Positions 8,300 to 16,603 are shown, numbered from the stretch's first letter. The stretch is DNA of 21,077 nt from an uncultured Opitutales bacterium (GCA_900552245.1 URYY01000019.1:1-21077), one strand, 5' to 3'. The notes: a model not told the origin generated them from the sequence alone. Made by a program: numbers and translations.

Positions 8300-8480
8300 A
8301 AATCGAAAGGTTTTGAAGCGAGTCTAAGGGGAGATTTAAAGTTTTCAAGAAATACTTTAGCGCCCGTTTCTTTTTCGCGCTTTTGCGATTTTTTGCGCAA
8401 GTGCGGAAAGCTTCCCGTTTCTTAAAAAATTTGCGAAAGCCTTGCGACAACGCGGGCTTAGCGCGCGGCAATACGGCTCT
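8300..8480 (-). other. Spacer between the FAD oxidoreductase and gcvP
   Basis: This 181-bp stretch is the only place for a gcvP promoter. I looked for the glycine riboswitch often found upstream of gcv genes and do not see its conserved core. A Lys/Arg-rich open frame from a TTG at 8471 crosses into gcvP and looks like chance. No convincing promoter or terminator is visible. Confidence 0.4.
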
Positions 8481-9557
8481 TTAACCCCTAAAAAATTTGC
8501 GTATGTGGCGCGACAAATCCGCCTCTTTGTCAAGCTCTTTGCCCTCGAGCAGATATTCGGCAAAGTGATTTGCAAAGTAGGGCGAGAGCGCGTAGCCCTT
8601 TGAGCCGAATCCGTTAAAGGAGTAGAGATTCCTATACTTTGGGTGGACTCCTAAGTGGGGTCGCGTAGTGGCGGTGCATGGGCGCACTCCGGCCTCTTGG
8701 CGGATAACTTCAAACTTGGAATTTAAGACAAGGGGCTTAAGCATCTTTAAAAGTTCAGCTTCCGCCTCATTTGTTGGCTTTGCATCTTCAAAGTTAACTC
8801 TATCCCAAGTTGAGCCGCATCTAAATATTTCGCCCTTGTGGCGCATTAGCCATATGTGGCGGTGCACTATGTGCTCTCCAACTTCCTCAAGGCAACTTTC
8901 AAATTTAAGCGACAGAATTTCGCCTTTTGCGGGGCGGTAGGGCAACCAATTAAAGAAGGGGTTATATATAGCCTGCCAACCCTCGCAGAACACGATTTTT
9001 TTCGCGCTTAAACCCTTGTAGGAAACTCCGCTTTCGCCGAGACTTAGGAGGGTGTAATCGAATTTTTCAAGCCTTAAAACGCCGAGCTTTTGAAAGTGTC
9101 TTTTTAGCGCTTGCATTAGCGCTTCAGCCTCAACCCATGCTGCAAAGTTTATCTTAAAAGAGCCGAAGTTGTCGTTTAGATTTTTGTAGCTGTTTTCCGA
9201 GGCGCAAGGGCTTAGAAATTCGGAGTAGGCAGGATCTGACTTTCTCTTCTGCCAAAGTTCGCGCTCCTCCTTTGAGCGGCATAGCTGCAAAATTTCGCGC
9301 TCGTAAAAGAAAGTTTCCCCCAGTGTTTTTTCCAGCTCCTTGTAGTATTTCTTTGCGAAGGGCAGGGCGATGTCGCTTCTCCAACTCTTGACGAGCCTTA
9401 TGCCAGTTATCGGGTTTAAAACGCCCGCTGCAACTAGGCAGGCGGCCGCATTAAAGTCATTGTCAAAAATCGCGACATTTTCGCCCCTTCTTAAGAGTTC
9501 TAGCGCCAGGCAAGAGCCGCTTATACCTTGGCCAACTATGATTGTATCTACAAACAT
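8481..9557 (-). CDS. FAD-dependent oxidoreductase, DAO family (glycine/D-amino acid oxidase-like)
   Basis: This 358-aa protein belongs to the DAO superfamily of flavoenzymes that oxidise C-N bonds of amines and amino acids. The N-terminal dinucleotide-binding motif DTIIVGQGISGSCLALELL includes GxGxxG at residues 9-14, followed by an acidic residue after the second strand (AIFDND). Further family features are the AAGVLNPITG turn near 43, the middle substrate domain with PFFNWLPYRPAKGEIL, and the C-terminal FAD segment EAGVRPCTATTRPHLG, then NGFGSKGYALSPYFA. The substrate cannot be assigned. Glycine oxidase/ThiO-like and the oxidase half of MnmC are the closest guesses. The start is the ATG at 9555-9557, preceded by AAAAGG. 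It lies 6 nt downstream of ruvB, so the two are probably co-transcribed. The gene ends 181 bp before gcvP. Confidence 0.82.
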   Translation of the reverse strand: MFVDTIIVGQGISGSCLALELLRRGENVAIFDNDFNAAACLVAAGVLNPITGIRLVKSWRSDIALPFAKKYYKELEKTLGETFFYEREILQLCRSKEERELWQKRKSDPAYSEFLSPCASENSYKNLNDNFGSFKINFAAWVEAEALMQALKRHFQKLGVLRLEKFDYTLLSLGESGVSYKGLSAKKIVFCEGWQAIYNPFFNWLPYRPAKGEILSLKFESCLEEVGEHIVHRHIWLMRHKGEIFRCGSTWDRVNFEDAKPTNEAEAELLKMLKPLVLNSKFEVIRQEAGVRPCTATTRPHLGVHPKYRNLYSFNGFGSKGYALSPYFANHFAEYLLEGKELDKEADLSRHIRKFFRG

Positions 9558-9563
9558 AGCCTT

Positions 9564-10585
9564 TTAAAAAAGTTCGCCCTGGGCTGCCGAGTATTTTATG
9601 CCTAAGACGCTCCAAGCCTTGTTTGTCAAGACTCTGCCCTGGGGGGTGCGCTGTATGTAGCCCTCCTGAATTAGAAAGGGCTCGTGGACTTCCTCAAGCG
9701 TGTCGGCCTCCTCGTTGACCGCCACTGCTATAGTGCCTATGCCGACGGGCTTGCCCTTGTAGTTTTCGGCCATCACGCGCATTATGCGCTTGTCCATCTC
9801 ATCTAGCCCGTTTTCGTCTATTTCCAAAAGCTCCAGAGCCGCGGCAGCCGATTTTTTAGTAATTTTGCCCCCGCTTTTTTCCTGAGAGTAGTCGCGTACA
9901 AAGCGCACTAAGTTGTTTGCAATTCGCGGAGTCCCACGGCAGCGGCGCGCAATTTCCTCGGCGCCGGCGTCGTCAATCTCTATTTTCAAAATTCCGCAGG
10001 AGCGCTTTACGATTTTTTTTAGCTCGCTTACAGAGTAATAATCCAGCCTCGTCTTTAAAGTGAATCTGCTTCTGAGAGGCGCAGTCAAAAGCCCCGTTCG
10101 AGTAGTTGCCCCTATGAGCGTAAAGCGCGGGATTGTTAGGCGCACTGAGCGGGCATTAGGCCCCTGGTCTATCATAATGTCTATGCGATAGTCCTCCATT
10201 GCGCTATAGAGGTATTCCTCCACAGTTCTTGATATGCGGTGGATTTCATCTATAAAGAGTATGTCGCCCTCCTCCAAGTTCGTAAGCAGCCCCGCAACTC
10301 GGAGGCCTTCTCTATTACGGGGCCTGAGGTGATTTTTATCTGCGCGTTCATCTCGTTTGCAAGTATTAGCGCAAGTGTGGTTTTGCCCAGTCCCGGCGGC
10401 CCGTGAAGCAGTATGTGGTCGAGAGTATCGCCCCTGCGCTTTGCCGCCGCAACGACAACCTTGAGCCTCTCAAGCGTCTTTTCCTGCCCGGAAAACGATT
10501 CAAAGCCCTGAGGCCTCAGCGAGGCTTCCTCAGAACTCTCAGTGCGCTCGATGGCTTTCTTCAAATAATCGCTTCCCGTTTCCAT
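9564..10585 (-). pseudogene. ruvB: Holliday junction helicase RuvB, single-base frameshift
   Basis: RuvB is the hexameric AAA+ motor that drives Holliday junction branch migration with RuvA and RuvC. The upstream piece (10585 to about 10250) has the Walker A motif HGPPGLGKTT (61-70) and reads to SGPVIEKASEL. The downstream piece (to 9564) has LTNLEEGD, then ILFIDEIHR (Walker B), GATTRTGLLTAPLRSRF (sensor region, Arg finger) and the winged-helix end with VGIGTIAVAVNEE and EPFLIQEGYIQRTPQGR. At about 10295-10297 the minus strand reads GAG TT GCG GGG CTG CTT ACG: one base is missing from the Leu codon of the conserved SELAGLLTNLEEGD run. Adding one base gives 340 aa, the family length. No slippery site is present, so programmed frameshifting is unlikely. 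It is a sequencing error or a fresh mutation. No ruvA or ruvC is adjacent. recF is divergent. Confidence 0.92.
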
Positions 10586-10669
10586 TCTTATAGAATCTAA
10601 TCGGCGGGCTCTTTTTACAAGAAAAAAGATATTTGACTAAGCGAATTTCGCCGACAAGCTCTTCCTCAA
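10586..10669. promoter_or_regulatory. Divergent ruvB-recF spacer with a small palindrome
   Basis: This 84-bp spacer must contain the promoters of both ruvB and recF. A perfect inverted repeat GCGAA-T-TTCGC lies at 10641-10651. On the minus strand TTGTCG and AAATAT are separated by 17 bp across this palindrome and could form a weak ruvB promoter. The palindrome could be an operator, but it is short enough to be chance. Confidence 0.3.
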
Positions 10670-11752
10670 GTGAATATAAATTTTGTCAGGCTTTGCGACT
10701 TTAGAAATATAGAGCTTTCGGAGGCTTTATTTAGCTCCAAAAGCGTGTGGATACATGGTCAAAACGCCCAGGGCAAGACAAACCTTCTTGAGGCCTTGGG
10801 GCTTCTTTGCGCCTTGCGCTCCTTTAGAACTTCAAAGACTGCTGCGCTCATAAAAAAGTCTAAGGCTTGCGCAAAGCTATTGTTTAGGCTGAGTCACGAA
10901 GTTTTGGGTGAGTGCGAGGTCATTTTAGAACTGGGCGAAAAAACAAAAAAGATATTTGTAAACGATGTAGAGTGCAAAAGCTTGGCTGAATTTATAGGCG
11001 AATTCCCAGTTTTGGCGGTTTGTAGCGACGATATTAAGCTTGTGAGGGGCGGCCCCGCCGAGAGGCGCAAGTTTGTTGATATGCTCATATCGAGTTTGGA
11101 CGCCGATTATTTCCGCCGCCTAAAACTCTACCACGCAGCGCTAAATCAGCGAAACGCCCTCTTAAAACAAAGCAATTTTGACGAAGTTTTAATGGGCGTT
11201 TTAGAAGCTCAAATGGCGGAGGCAGCTGTCTCTATAAACGCGCTTCGAGACAAGTATTTAAAGTCTCTGGGCAGCCTTGCCACAAAGAAATACAAAATCC
11301 TCTCTTCCGACAGAGAGTCCGCCGCGGTCGTATTTAAGTCGGCGCAGTTAAATTTGAGCTGCAGCGAGTATCTGTCGCTTCTAAAATCATCTCGCGAGCG
11401 CGACGCTCTGCTAGGTTCAACTTCCATAGGCCCGCATCGCGATGACTTTTTAATTCTGGTAGCCGGGGCCGGCGCCAAGGAATTTGCCTCAGAGGGGCAA
11501 CAGCGCAGCATAGTTTTATCGCTTAAACTCGCCCAGTATGAAATGGCAAAACTTGCCAAAAATATAGTTCCCGTCCTCCTCTGCGACGACATTTTGGGCG
11601 AGCTTGACTCCGATAGGCGAGAGGCCTTTTGGTCTTGCATAGACCGCGATTGCCAAGTCTTTGCAAGTTCCACAAGCCCCGCTCCCGAATCTTACGCTTT
11701 GAGGGAATCTTGGCAGAGCATAGAAGTTAAAAGCGGGAGTTTCTATTTGTAG
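10670..11752 (+). CDS. recF: DNA replication and repair protein RecF
   Basis: RecF is an SMC-like ATPase that binds single/double-strand junctions at gaps and helps RecO and RecR load RecA. The protein is 360 aa, the family length. Visible motifs are FVRLCDFRNIE at the N-terminus, Walker A IHGQNAQGKTNLLEA (28-42), LVRGGPAERRKFVDMLI (124-140), DDFLIL (258-263), signature SEGQQRSIVLSLKLAQ (274-289), and Walker B PVLLCDDILGELD (301-313). The start is GTG at 10670. An in-frame stop at 10634-10636 and the absence of another start codon between fix it. No Shine-Dalgarno sequence is seen. Instead of the common dnaA-dnaN-recF-gyrB order, it stands alone, divergent from ruvB. Confidence 0.95.
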   Translation: MNINFVRLCDFRNIELSEALFSSKSVWIHGQNAQGKTNLLEALGLLCALRSFRTSKTAALIKKSKACAKLLFRLSHEVLGECEVILELGEKTKKIFVNDVECKSLAEFIGEFPVLAVCSDDIKLVRGGPAERRKFVDMLISSLDADYFRRLKLYHAALNQRNALLKQSNFDEVLMGVLEAQMAEAAVSINALRDKYLKSLGSLATKKYKILSSDRESAAVVFKSAQLNLSCSEYLSLLKSSRERDALLGSTSIGPHRDDFLILVAGAGAKEFASEGQQRSIVLSLKLAQYEMAKLAKNIVPVLLCDDILGELDSDRREAFWSCIDRDCQVFASSTSPAPESYALRESWQSIEVKSGSFYL

Positions 11753-11986
11753 GCTTTTTCTTTTGATCCTTCCGCCTTACTAAAAAACGGCAAGCTTTGC
11801 GAAAACCCATAGCCCTTAACTTATATTGCCGTATGAAACTGGCCTTAGTGAAGAAACTAAGAACTGAATCTTATCTCTTTTGAATTTAGGTGCGTTTTTT
11901 CAAATTTGCGCTTTGCAAGCATTAAACCGTATTTCCGGCTTCCTGCGATCTTAATTGATTCGCGACATTTCATTTGTTTTAAGCAC
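11753..11986. other. Gene-free stretch after recF
   Basis: No gene, tRNA or known RNA motif is recognised here. A 16-codon open frame (MKLALVKKLRTESYLF, from the ATG at about 11833) has no ribosome binding site. The heptamers ACGGCAA and TTGCCGT, about 33 nt apart, could form a loose stem. Neither is convincing. Confidence 0.35.
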
Positions 11987-12022
11987 AAAAAAGCTCCGCA
12001 ATGAGAATTGCGGAGCTTTTTT
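11987..12022. terminator. Bidirectional terminator between recF and the lipoprotein genes
   Basis: Perfect 15-bp arms AAAAAAGCTCCGCAA (11987-12001) and TTGCGGAGCTTTTTT (12008-12022) flank the loop TGAGAA. Because the arms end in A6 and T6, a U-tract is present in both directions. On the minus strand it lies 15 nt after the end of the PEGA lipoprotein. On the plus strand it lies 234 nt after recF. Confidence 0.92.
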
Positions 12023-12037
12023 AGAAAAAATTAACTT

Positions 12038-12541
12038 TTACTTGGCAACATCAGCTTTTACGCCGGGAGCGTAGAACTCAAAAATTGCCTCAATCATAGC
12101 CAAATGCTCTTCGCGGGAAATCTTGCCGTCCTTCTTGAGTGCGTCTGCCTTCATGATTGCCTCGGACATGCCTTCAAATTTCTTTTCACCGGGGGTTGCA
12201 GGCAAAAAGTCGGGAACTAACTTGCCTTCAATCGGATTTGGAGTAAATACGCGGTAATAACCAGCGTCTGTCAATGGTCCAAACTTTATGAAGGGATTTT
12301 GCTCTGTCGAAGCCAATGAGAAAGTTTCGTCTTTAAAGCCCGCCTTCTTTAGAACTACCGTGTAGGTCATGCTCTTGTCGAGGTCAACCATGCAGGGGGT
12401 CTTGCCCTTCACCTCGCCACCTATCACGACCTCGGCGCCACTTGGCACGGAGTCAACCTTGACGGTTTCCTGAGTTAAAGGATTAGATGCGCATGCCGAG
12501 AGCAATGCCGCCATAAGGGATGGGATAAGTAATTTCTTCAT
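12038..12541 (-). CDS. PEGA-domain lipoprotein with a SHOCT-like C-terminus
   Basis: This is a 167-aa predicted lipoprotein of unknown function. The signal peptide MKKLLIPSLMAALLSAC has a lipobox LSAC with the lipidated Cys at 17. A PEGA domain follows (about 27-77): VDSVPSGAEVVIGG, then GKTPCMVDL, then YTVVLKKAGFKDETFSL. PEGA domains are small beta folds of the cell surface and lipoproteins, usually of unknown binding role. A segment GPLTDAGYYRVFTPNP (88-103) is shared with the neighbouring paralogue. The C-terminus (about 122-157, DALKKDGKISREEHLAMIEA) matches the SHOCT pattern of a short helical oligomerisation motif. No Shine-Dalgarno sequence is visible at the ATG. It follows the paralogue by 69 bp and ends at a strong terminator. 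Confidence 0.83.
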   Translation of the reverse strand: MKKLLIPSLMAALLSACASNPLTQETVKVDSVPSGAEVVIGGEVKGKTPCMVDLDKSMTYTVVLKKAGFKDETFSLASTEQNPFIKFGPLTDAGYYRVFTPNPIEGKLVPDFLPATPGEKKFEGMSEAIMKADALKKDGKISREEHLAMIEAIFEFYAPGVKADVAK

Positions 12542-12610
12542 ATCTGGAATATTTCAATTAATGTTTATCTTTTTAAAAAATTTTTGTAAAGTAAAATTTT
12601 AAATAAATTC

Positions 12611-12973
12611 CTATTTCTTTGGCGCCTGCTTCGCGTTTAGCGGAACTAATTCAGCCTTTGCGGGATTGGGAGTGAGAACTCTGTAAAAGCCCAACTCATC
12701 CAAGGGCCCAATTTTTACAAGTGGATTAGACGAGGATGTGGAAATGACAAACGCCTCATCCTTAAAGCCATCTTTCTTCATAACAACGCTGTGCGTCGAT
12801 TTCGTACTCAGCGAAATTTCGCAGGGAGTTGTACCTCTAAGTTCGCCGTTTATCAATACTTGCGCACCCTCGGGCTCCGATTGAAATTGCACAGGCTCGC
12901 TAGAGATGGGCGAGTTTGAGCAACACGCTGAAAGTAGCGCCGCAAAAGCCAATGCTGGGAAAAACTTTTTCAT
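12611..12973 (-). CDS. PEGA-domain lipoprotein, paralogue of its neighbour
   Basis: This is a 120-aa predicted lipoprotein. The signal peptide MKKFFPALAFAALLSAC has its lipidation Cys at 17 and a second Cys at 18. The PEGA domain (about 27-77) reads QFQSEPEGAQVLINGELRGT, then TPCEISL, then HSVVMKKDGFKDEAFVI. The segment GPLDELGFYRVLTPNP (89-104) matches the sister gene nearly position for position, so the pair arose by tandem duplication. Unlike the sister it ends soon after LVPL and lacks the SHOCT-like tail. The ribosome binding site AAGGAAG is 10-11 nt upstream of the ATG. Its function is unknown. Attachment to the outer or inner membrane with a periplasmic or surface PEGA domain is inferred from the lipobox. 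proC lies 112 bp upstream on the same strand. Confidence 0.82.
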   Translation of the reverse strand: MKKFFPALAFAALLSACCSNSPISSEPVQFQSEPEGAQVLINGELRGTTPCEISLSTKSTHSVVMKKDGFKDEAFVISTSSSNPLVKIGPLDELGFYRVLTPNPAKAELVPLNAKQAPKK

Positions 12974-13085
12974 GTGGAGATCTCTTCCTTAAAAACTGTT
13001 TTGCAAAAACAAATTAATTTGTTGTTTTAGTGAGGTTGTTCTTTTTTCTCTAAAACGTCAAGCATTAAAGAGCACAAAATAATTT

Positions 13086-13880
13086 TTATAGCTTCGATAG
13101 CTCCTTTGAGCGCTTCTCGGCAGCTCTTAAGGCGTCCGTAACCATGTCTCTAAAATTGTTTGCCTTAAAGACGTCCAGTCCTGCAAGAGTCGTGCCGCCG
13201 GGGCTGCAGACAGCGTCTCGCAGGGTTTCCGGCGAGCGGCTGTCGCTTACAAGCAACATCGCCGAGCCCAATAGCGTTTGCAGAGTAAGCTTTGTTGCCT
13301 GCTCTTCCGAAAAGCCTATTTTTTTGCCCCCCTCTATCAGTGCTGCAGCAAATTCAAACACATAGCCCGGACCGCTTCCCGATAGAGCCGTGACTGCGTC
13401 AAGTCTGGCCTCCGGACACTCTATTACCTCTCCTATTGCCGACAAAACTCCGCGAACGATTTCGCGCTCCTTCTCCGTGAGTTCGGACTCCGGAGCAAAA
13501 CAGGAAATCCCCTTTGAAATTAGCGCGGGCATATTGGGCATTACCCTCACAATCTTTTTTGCGTTTGGAAAGCGCGCCCTGAGTTTTTCTATGGTAGTTC
13601 CCGCAAGTATTGAAATTAGAAGCTCAATTTGCTTATCGCCAATTGCGGCCGCAACGTCGGCGAGCTGCTGCGGCTTGCACGCAAGCACCATAGTTTGCGC
13701 ATCGAGCTTGCGGATATCTTCCGTCAGGCTTATACCCGTGTTTTGCGCGAGAATCTTACCGGTATCGTCATTGCCGCAAGTGCACTCTATATCCCACGGC
13801 CTGACTGCCGCGCTTTTAATCATACCTCCAACTATGGCCGACGCCATTTTGCCGGCTCCAACAAATGCAAATTTTTTCAT
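13086..13880 (-). CDS. proC: Pyrroline-5-carboxylate reductase ProC
   Basis: ProC reduces 1-pyrroline-5-carboxylate to proline with NAD(P)H, the last step of proline synthesis. The protein is 264 aa, the usual length. The Rossmann motif FVGAGKMASAIVGGM starts at residue 6. Other signatures are LACKPQQLADV (66-76), RVMPNMPALI (112-121), ALSGSGPGYVFEF (165-177), and the family signature RDAVCSPGGTTLAGLDVF (221-238). The ATG at 13878-13880 has GAAG upstream. It heads a minus-strand group with the two lipoproteins downstream, but gaps of 112 and 69 bp leave co-transcription open. It is divergent from glgP. proA and proB are not in the window. Confidence 0.95.
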   Translation of the reverse strand: MKKFAFVGAGKMASAIVGGMIKSAAVRPWDIECTCGNDDTGKILAQNTGISLTEDIRKLDAQTMVLACKPQQLADVAAAIGDKQIELLISILAGTTIEKLRARFPNAKKIVRVMPNMPALISKGISCFAPESELTEKEREIVRGVLSAIGEVIECPEARLDAVTALSGSGPGYVFEFAAALIEGGKKIGFSEEQATKLTLQTLLGSAMLLVSDSRSPETLRDAVCSPGGTTLAGLDVFKANNFRDMVTDALRAAEKRSKELSKL

Positions 13881-14092
13881 AATCTTCTTTTAATCTGCAG
13901 TATCTCCATATTTTTTTGCTTTTTCAAGACTTTATTTGAGTCTGCTTTTGTCGGAACAATCATCTCGGAGCTGCTTTCTATGGCATATACAGGTAAATCT
14001 TTGCTAAAACTATACTTGAAATCGGGCAAATATTCTGCAAGCCTCTCTGAATAGTCGGCTTGCCGGCTAGAGTGAATCCAATATTAAAGATT
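13881..14092. other. Divergent proC-glgP spacer
   Basis: This 212-bp region must hold the promoters of proC and glgP. A TATACT hexamer (about 14009-14014) is the best plus-strand -10, but I see no matching -35. A small inverted repeat around CGGCTTGCCGG lies near 14056-14066. No RNA motif is recognised. Confidence 0.3.
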
Positions 14093-16603
14093 ATGGCAAA
14101 CACGAAAAAAACTGCTAAGAAGGCTCTTCCCATAAAGAGGTGCAAGTTCTACACGCACTCTACTGCGGAGGAGTTTAAGGAGTCTGTACTGTGGCACCTC
14201 GAAAGGTCTTTGGCGCGCTCTCCGCGCGATGCAACCTCTAGAGATTGGTGGTTGGCTGTGGCTTTGACCGTCCGCGAAGACATAATGGGGCGCTTCATGA
14301 AAACTATGGATCGCCAGCACGAGTCTAACGCAAAGCGCGTCTATTATCTCTCGCTGGAATACTTGATGGGGCGCCTCACTGAGGATACCCTGACAAATTC
14401 TGGGCTTATGGATATAGCAAGGCAGGCTCTCAAGGAATTGAACTTGGACTTTGACCAGATAATGTCAAAGGAAGTCGATATGGGCCTTGGCAATGGCGGT
14501 TTGGGAAGGCTTGCGGCCTGCTTTCAGGATTCCCTAGCAACTTTGGACTATCCCGCCGTGGGTTACGGAATTTTGTACGAATTTGGCTTGTTTACCCAGA
14601 GCTTTGATTCTGAGGGCAGGCAGGTTGAGTCTCCGGATAATTGGCTCAAATTTGGCTCTCCGTGGGATATAGTAAGGCCGGAATACACGGTGAATGTAAA
14701 GATTGGCGGCAGAGTTGAGGGCGTCATGAGCTCCACCGGAGATTGGACTCCAAAGTGGATTCCAAGCGGAGAGCTCCTCGGCGTTCCCTGGGACGTTCCC
14801 GTGGTAGGCTACGGCGTTGGAACGGTAAACTTCTTGCGCCTGTGGGAATCTCGCGCCACAAACGAACTCGATTTGTCTGCCTTCAACGAGGGCGGCTACA
14901 CCCAGGCGGTTCATCAGAAGGCCATGAGCGAGACCGTCTCAAAGGTCTTGTACCCAAATGACAAGACCGAAAACGGCAAGGCTCTGCGCCTAACCCAGCA
15001 GTATTTCTTTGTAACTTGCTCTCTGCAGGACATAATACGCAGGTTTAAAGTTTCAAACGGCACGAATTGGAAGATTTTCCCCGAAAAGGTGAGCATACAG
15101 CTAAACGATACGCACCCGGCCATAGCAATTGCGGAACTGATGCGCCTGCTAGTGGATGTCGAGGGCCTAAGTTGGGACGATGCCTGGGGCATTTCTACAA
15201 AGGTGTTTGCCTACACAAACCACACGCTCTTGCCCGAGGCTCTTGAAAAGTGGCCGGTTCCCATGTTTGAAAAACTTTTGCCGCGCCATCTGCAGATAAT
15301 ATATGAAATCAACCGCCGCTGGCTCGATACCGTTCGCAAGTTCTACGGCAATAACGACGCCAAGTGCGCGCTGCTTTCAATAATTGAGGAGGGCAGCCCC
15401 AAGATGGTCAGAATGGCCTATCTTGCGGTTGTGGGTTCATACAGCGTAAATGGCGTTGCGGCTCTGCACTCAGAGCTATTAAAGCAGAGCGTCTTGCGCG
15501 AGTTTTACGATATAACTCCCGAAAAGTTCAACAACAAGACAAACGGCATAACGCCGCGCAGGTGGCTCAAGACCGCAAATCCGCGCCTGTCGGATTTAAT
15601 TACGGAAACTTTGCGCGACGAAACTTGGGTCACAAACTTGGATTTGCTCCACAAGTTAGAGCCCTTTGCCGACGATGCGGACTTTAGGAAAAAGTACATG
15701 CACGTAAAGCGCCAGAACAAGGTGGACTTAGCCGGCGTAATAAAGCGACTCTGCGGGGTTGATGTTAGCCCCGATGCGATTTTCGACGTGCAGATTAAGA
15801 GGCTTCACGAGTACAAGCGCCAGCATCTAAACTTGCTTTATATCCTAACGCTCTACCGCAGGCTCTTGCACAATCCCGACTTGGATATTCCTCCGCGCGT
15901 CTTCATATTCGGGGCAAAGGCGGCTCCGGGTTACGACTTGGCAAAAAATATAATTTGGGCTATAAATACCGTCGCAAAGGTCATAAATAGCGACAAGCGC
16001 ATAAAGGACAAGCTCAAGGTCGTGTTTATCCCGAATTACAATGTGTCGCTTGCAATGCAGATAATTCCGGCTGCGGACGTGTCGGAGCAGATTTCTACTG
16101 CCGGCAAGGAAGCTTCTGGAACGGGCAACATGAAGCTTGCGCTAAACGGAGCTATCACTATGGGAACTCTCGACGGAGCAAATGTTGAGATTCTTGAGCA
16201 GGTTGGCGCCGATAATCTGTTCATATTCGGGCTTACTGTCGACGAAGTTCAGAAGCTGAAGGCTGAGGGTGCAAGCCCTTGGACTTACTACAATTCAAAC
16301 GAAAATCTGAAGGCGGTTTTGGACTGGTTGGTGTCGGACTACTTTATGCCGTCAAATCCGGACGCCTTTATGCCGCTTAGAAAATCTGTCTTGGATTGGG
16401 GCGACCCATTTATGGTTTGCGCCGACTATCAGGCCTATTGCGACGCCCAGGACAAGTTGGGCGAGGCCTATAAAGACAGGGAAAAGTGGGCGAAGATGGC
16501 GATATTAAACACTGCCAGAATGGGCAAATTCTCGTCAGACCGCACCATAAGCGAGTATGCAAGCGATATTTGGCACTTATCCAAGCTTGAGCCTGAAGCC
16601 TAA
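14093..16603 (+). CDS. glgP: Glycogen/alpha-glucan phosphorylase (GT35)
   Basis: This PLP enzyme releases glucose-1-phosphate from the non-reducing ends of glycogen using phosphate. The chosen ATG (14093) gives 836 aa, near the 842 of muscle phosphorylase. An in-frame TTG at 14060 would add 11 residues with no better ribosome binding site. Visible features are YYLSLEYLMGR, GLGNGGLGRLAACF, the glycine-rich phosphate loop region, QLNDTHPAIAIAELMR, FTNH-like AYTNHTLLPEALEKWP, NGITPRRWL, DVQIKRLHEYKRQHLN, and EASGTGNMKLALNGA with PLP-binding Lys681, then GTLDGANVEI. All catalytic motifs are intact. No other glycogen genes are adjacent. It is a single-gene unit ended by its own terminator, divergent from proC. 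A maltodextrin preference cannot be excluded from sequence alone. Confidence 0.95.
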   Translation: MANTKKTAKKALPIKRCKFYTHSTAEEFKESVLWHLERSLARSPRDATSRDWWLAVALTVREDIMGRFMKTMDRQHESNAKRVYYLSLEYLMGRLTEDTLTNSGLMDIARQALKELNLDFDQIMSKEVDMGLGNGGLGRLAACFQDSLATLDYPAVGYGILYEFGLFTQSFDSEGRQVESPDNWLKFGSPWDIVRPEYTVNVKIGGRVEGVMSSTGDWTPKWIPSGELLGVPWDVPVVGYGVGTVNFLRLWESRATNELDLSAFNEGGYTQAVHQKAMSETVSKVLYPNDKTENGKALRLTQQYFFVTCSLQDIIRRFKVSNGTNWKIFPEKVSIQLNDTHPAIAIAELMRLLVDVEGLSWDDAWGISTKVFAYTNHTLLPEALEKWPVPMFEKLLPRHLQIIYEINRRWLDTVRKFYGNNDAKCALLSIIEEGSPKMVRMAYLAVVGSYSVNGVAALHSELLKQSVLREFYDITPEKFNNKTNGITPRRWLKTANPRLSDLITETLRDETWVTNLDLLHKLEPFADDADFRKKYMHVKRQNKVDLAGVIKRLCGVDVSPDAIFDVQIKRLHEYKRQHLNLLYILTLYRRLLHNPDLDIPPRVFIFGAKAAPGYDLAKNIIWAINTVAKVINSDKRIKDKLKVVFIPNYNVSLAMQIIPAADVSEQISTAGKEASGTGNMKLALNGAITMGTLDGANVEILEQVGADNLFIFGLTVDEVQKLKAEGASPWTYYNSNENLKAVLDWLVSDYFMPSNPDAFMPLRKSVLDWGDPFMVCADYQAYCDAQDKLGEAYKDREKWAKMAILNTARMGKFSSDRTISEYASDIWHLSKLEPEA

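Noticed and set aside
8238..8471. Lys/Arg-rich 77-codon open frame in the spacer before gcvP
   Set aside because: It starts at a TTG without a ribosome binding site, overlaps the gcvP start by 62 nt, and owes its Lys/Arg to A-rich spacer sequence.
8300..8480. Glycine riboswitch upstream of gcvP
   Set aside because: It was expected from known gcv regulation, but the conserved aptamer core is not visible in this spacer on the minus strand.
10250..10300. Programmed frameshift in ruvB
   Set aside because: There is no slippery heptamer, internal Shine-Dalgarno sequence or strong downstream hairpin at the break. RuvB is not known to use frameshifting.
11209..11673. 154-codon minus-strand open frame inside recF
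   Set aside because: It is antisense to the RecF signature and Walker B region, with Ser/Arg-rich shadow composition.
11753..11986. Small gene or RNA in the recF downstream spacer
   Set aside because: Only a 16-codon frame without a ribosome binding site and a loose 7-bp stem were found.
13629..14054. 141-codon plus-strand open frame over proC and its spacer
   Set aside because: Most of it is antisense to the conserved ProC N-terminus. The part in the spacer has no motif.
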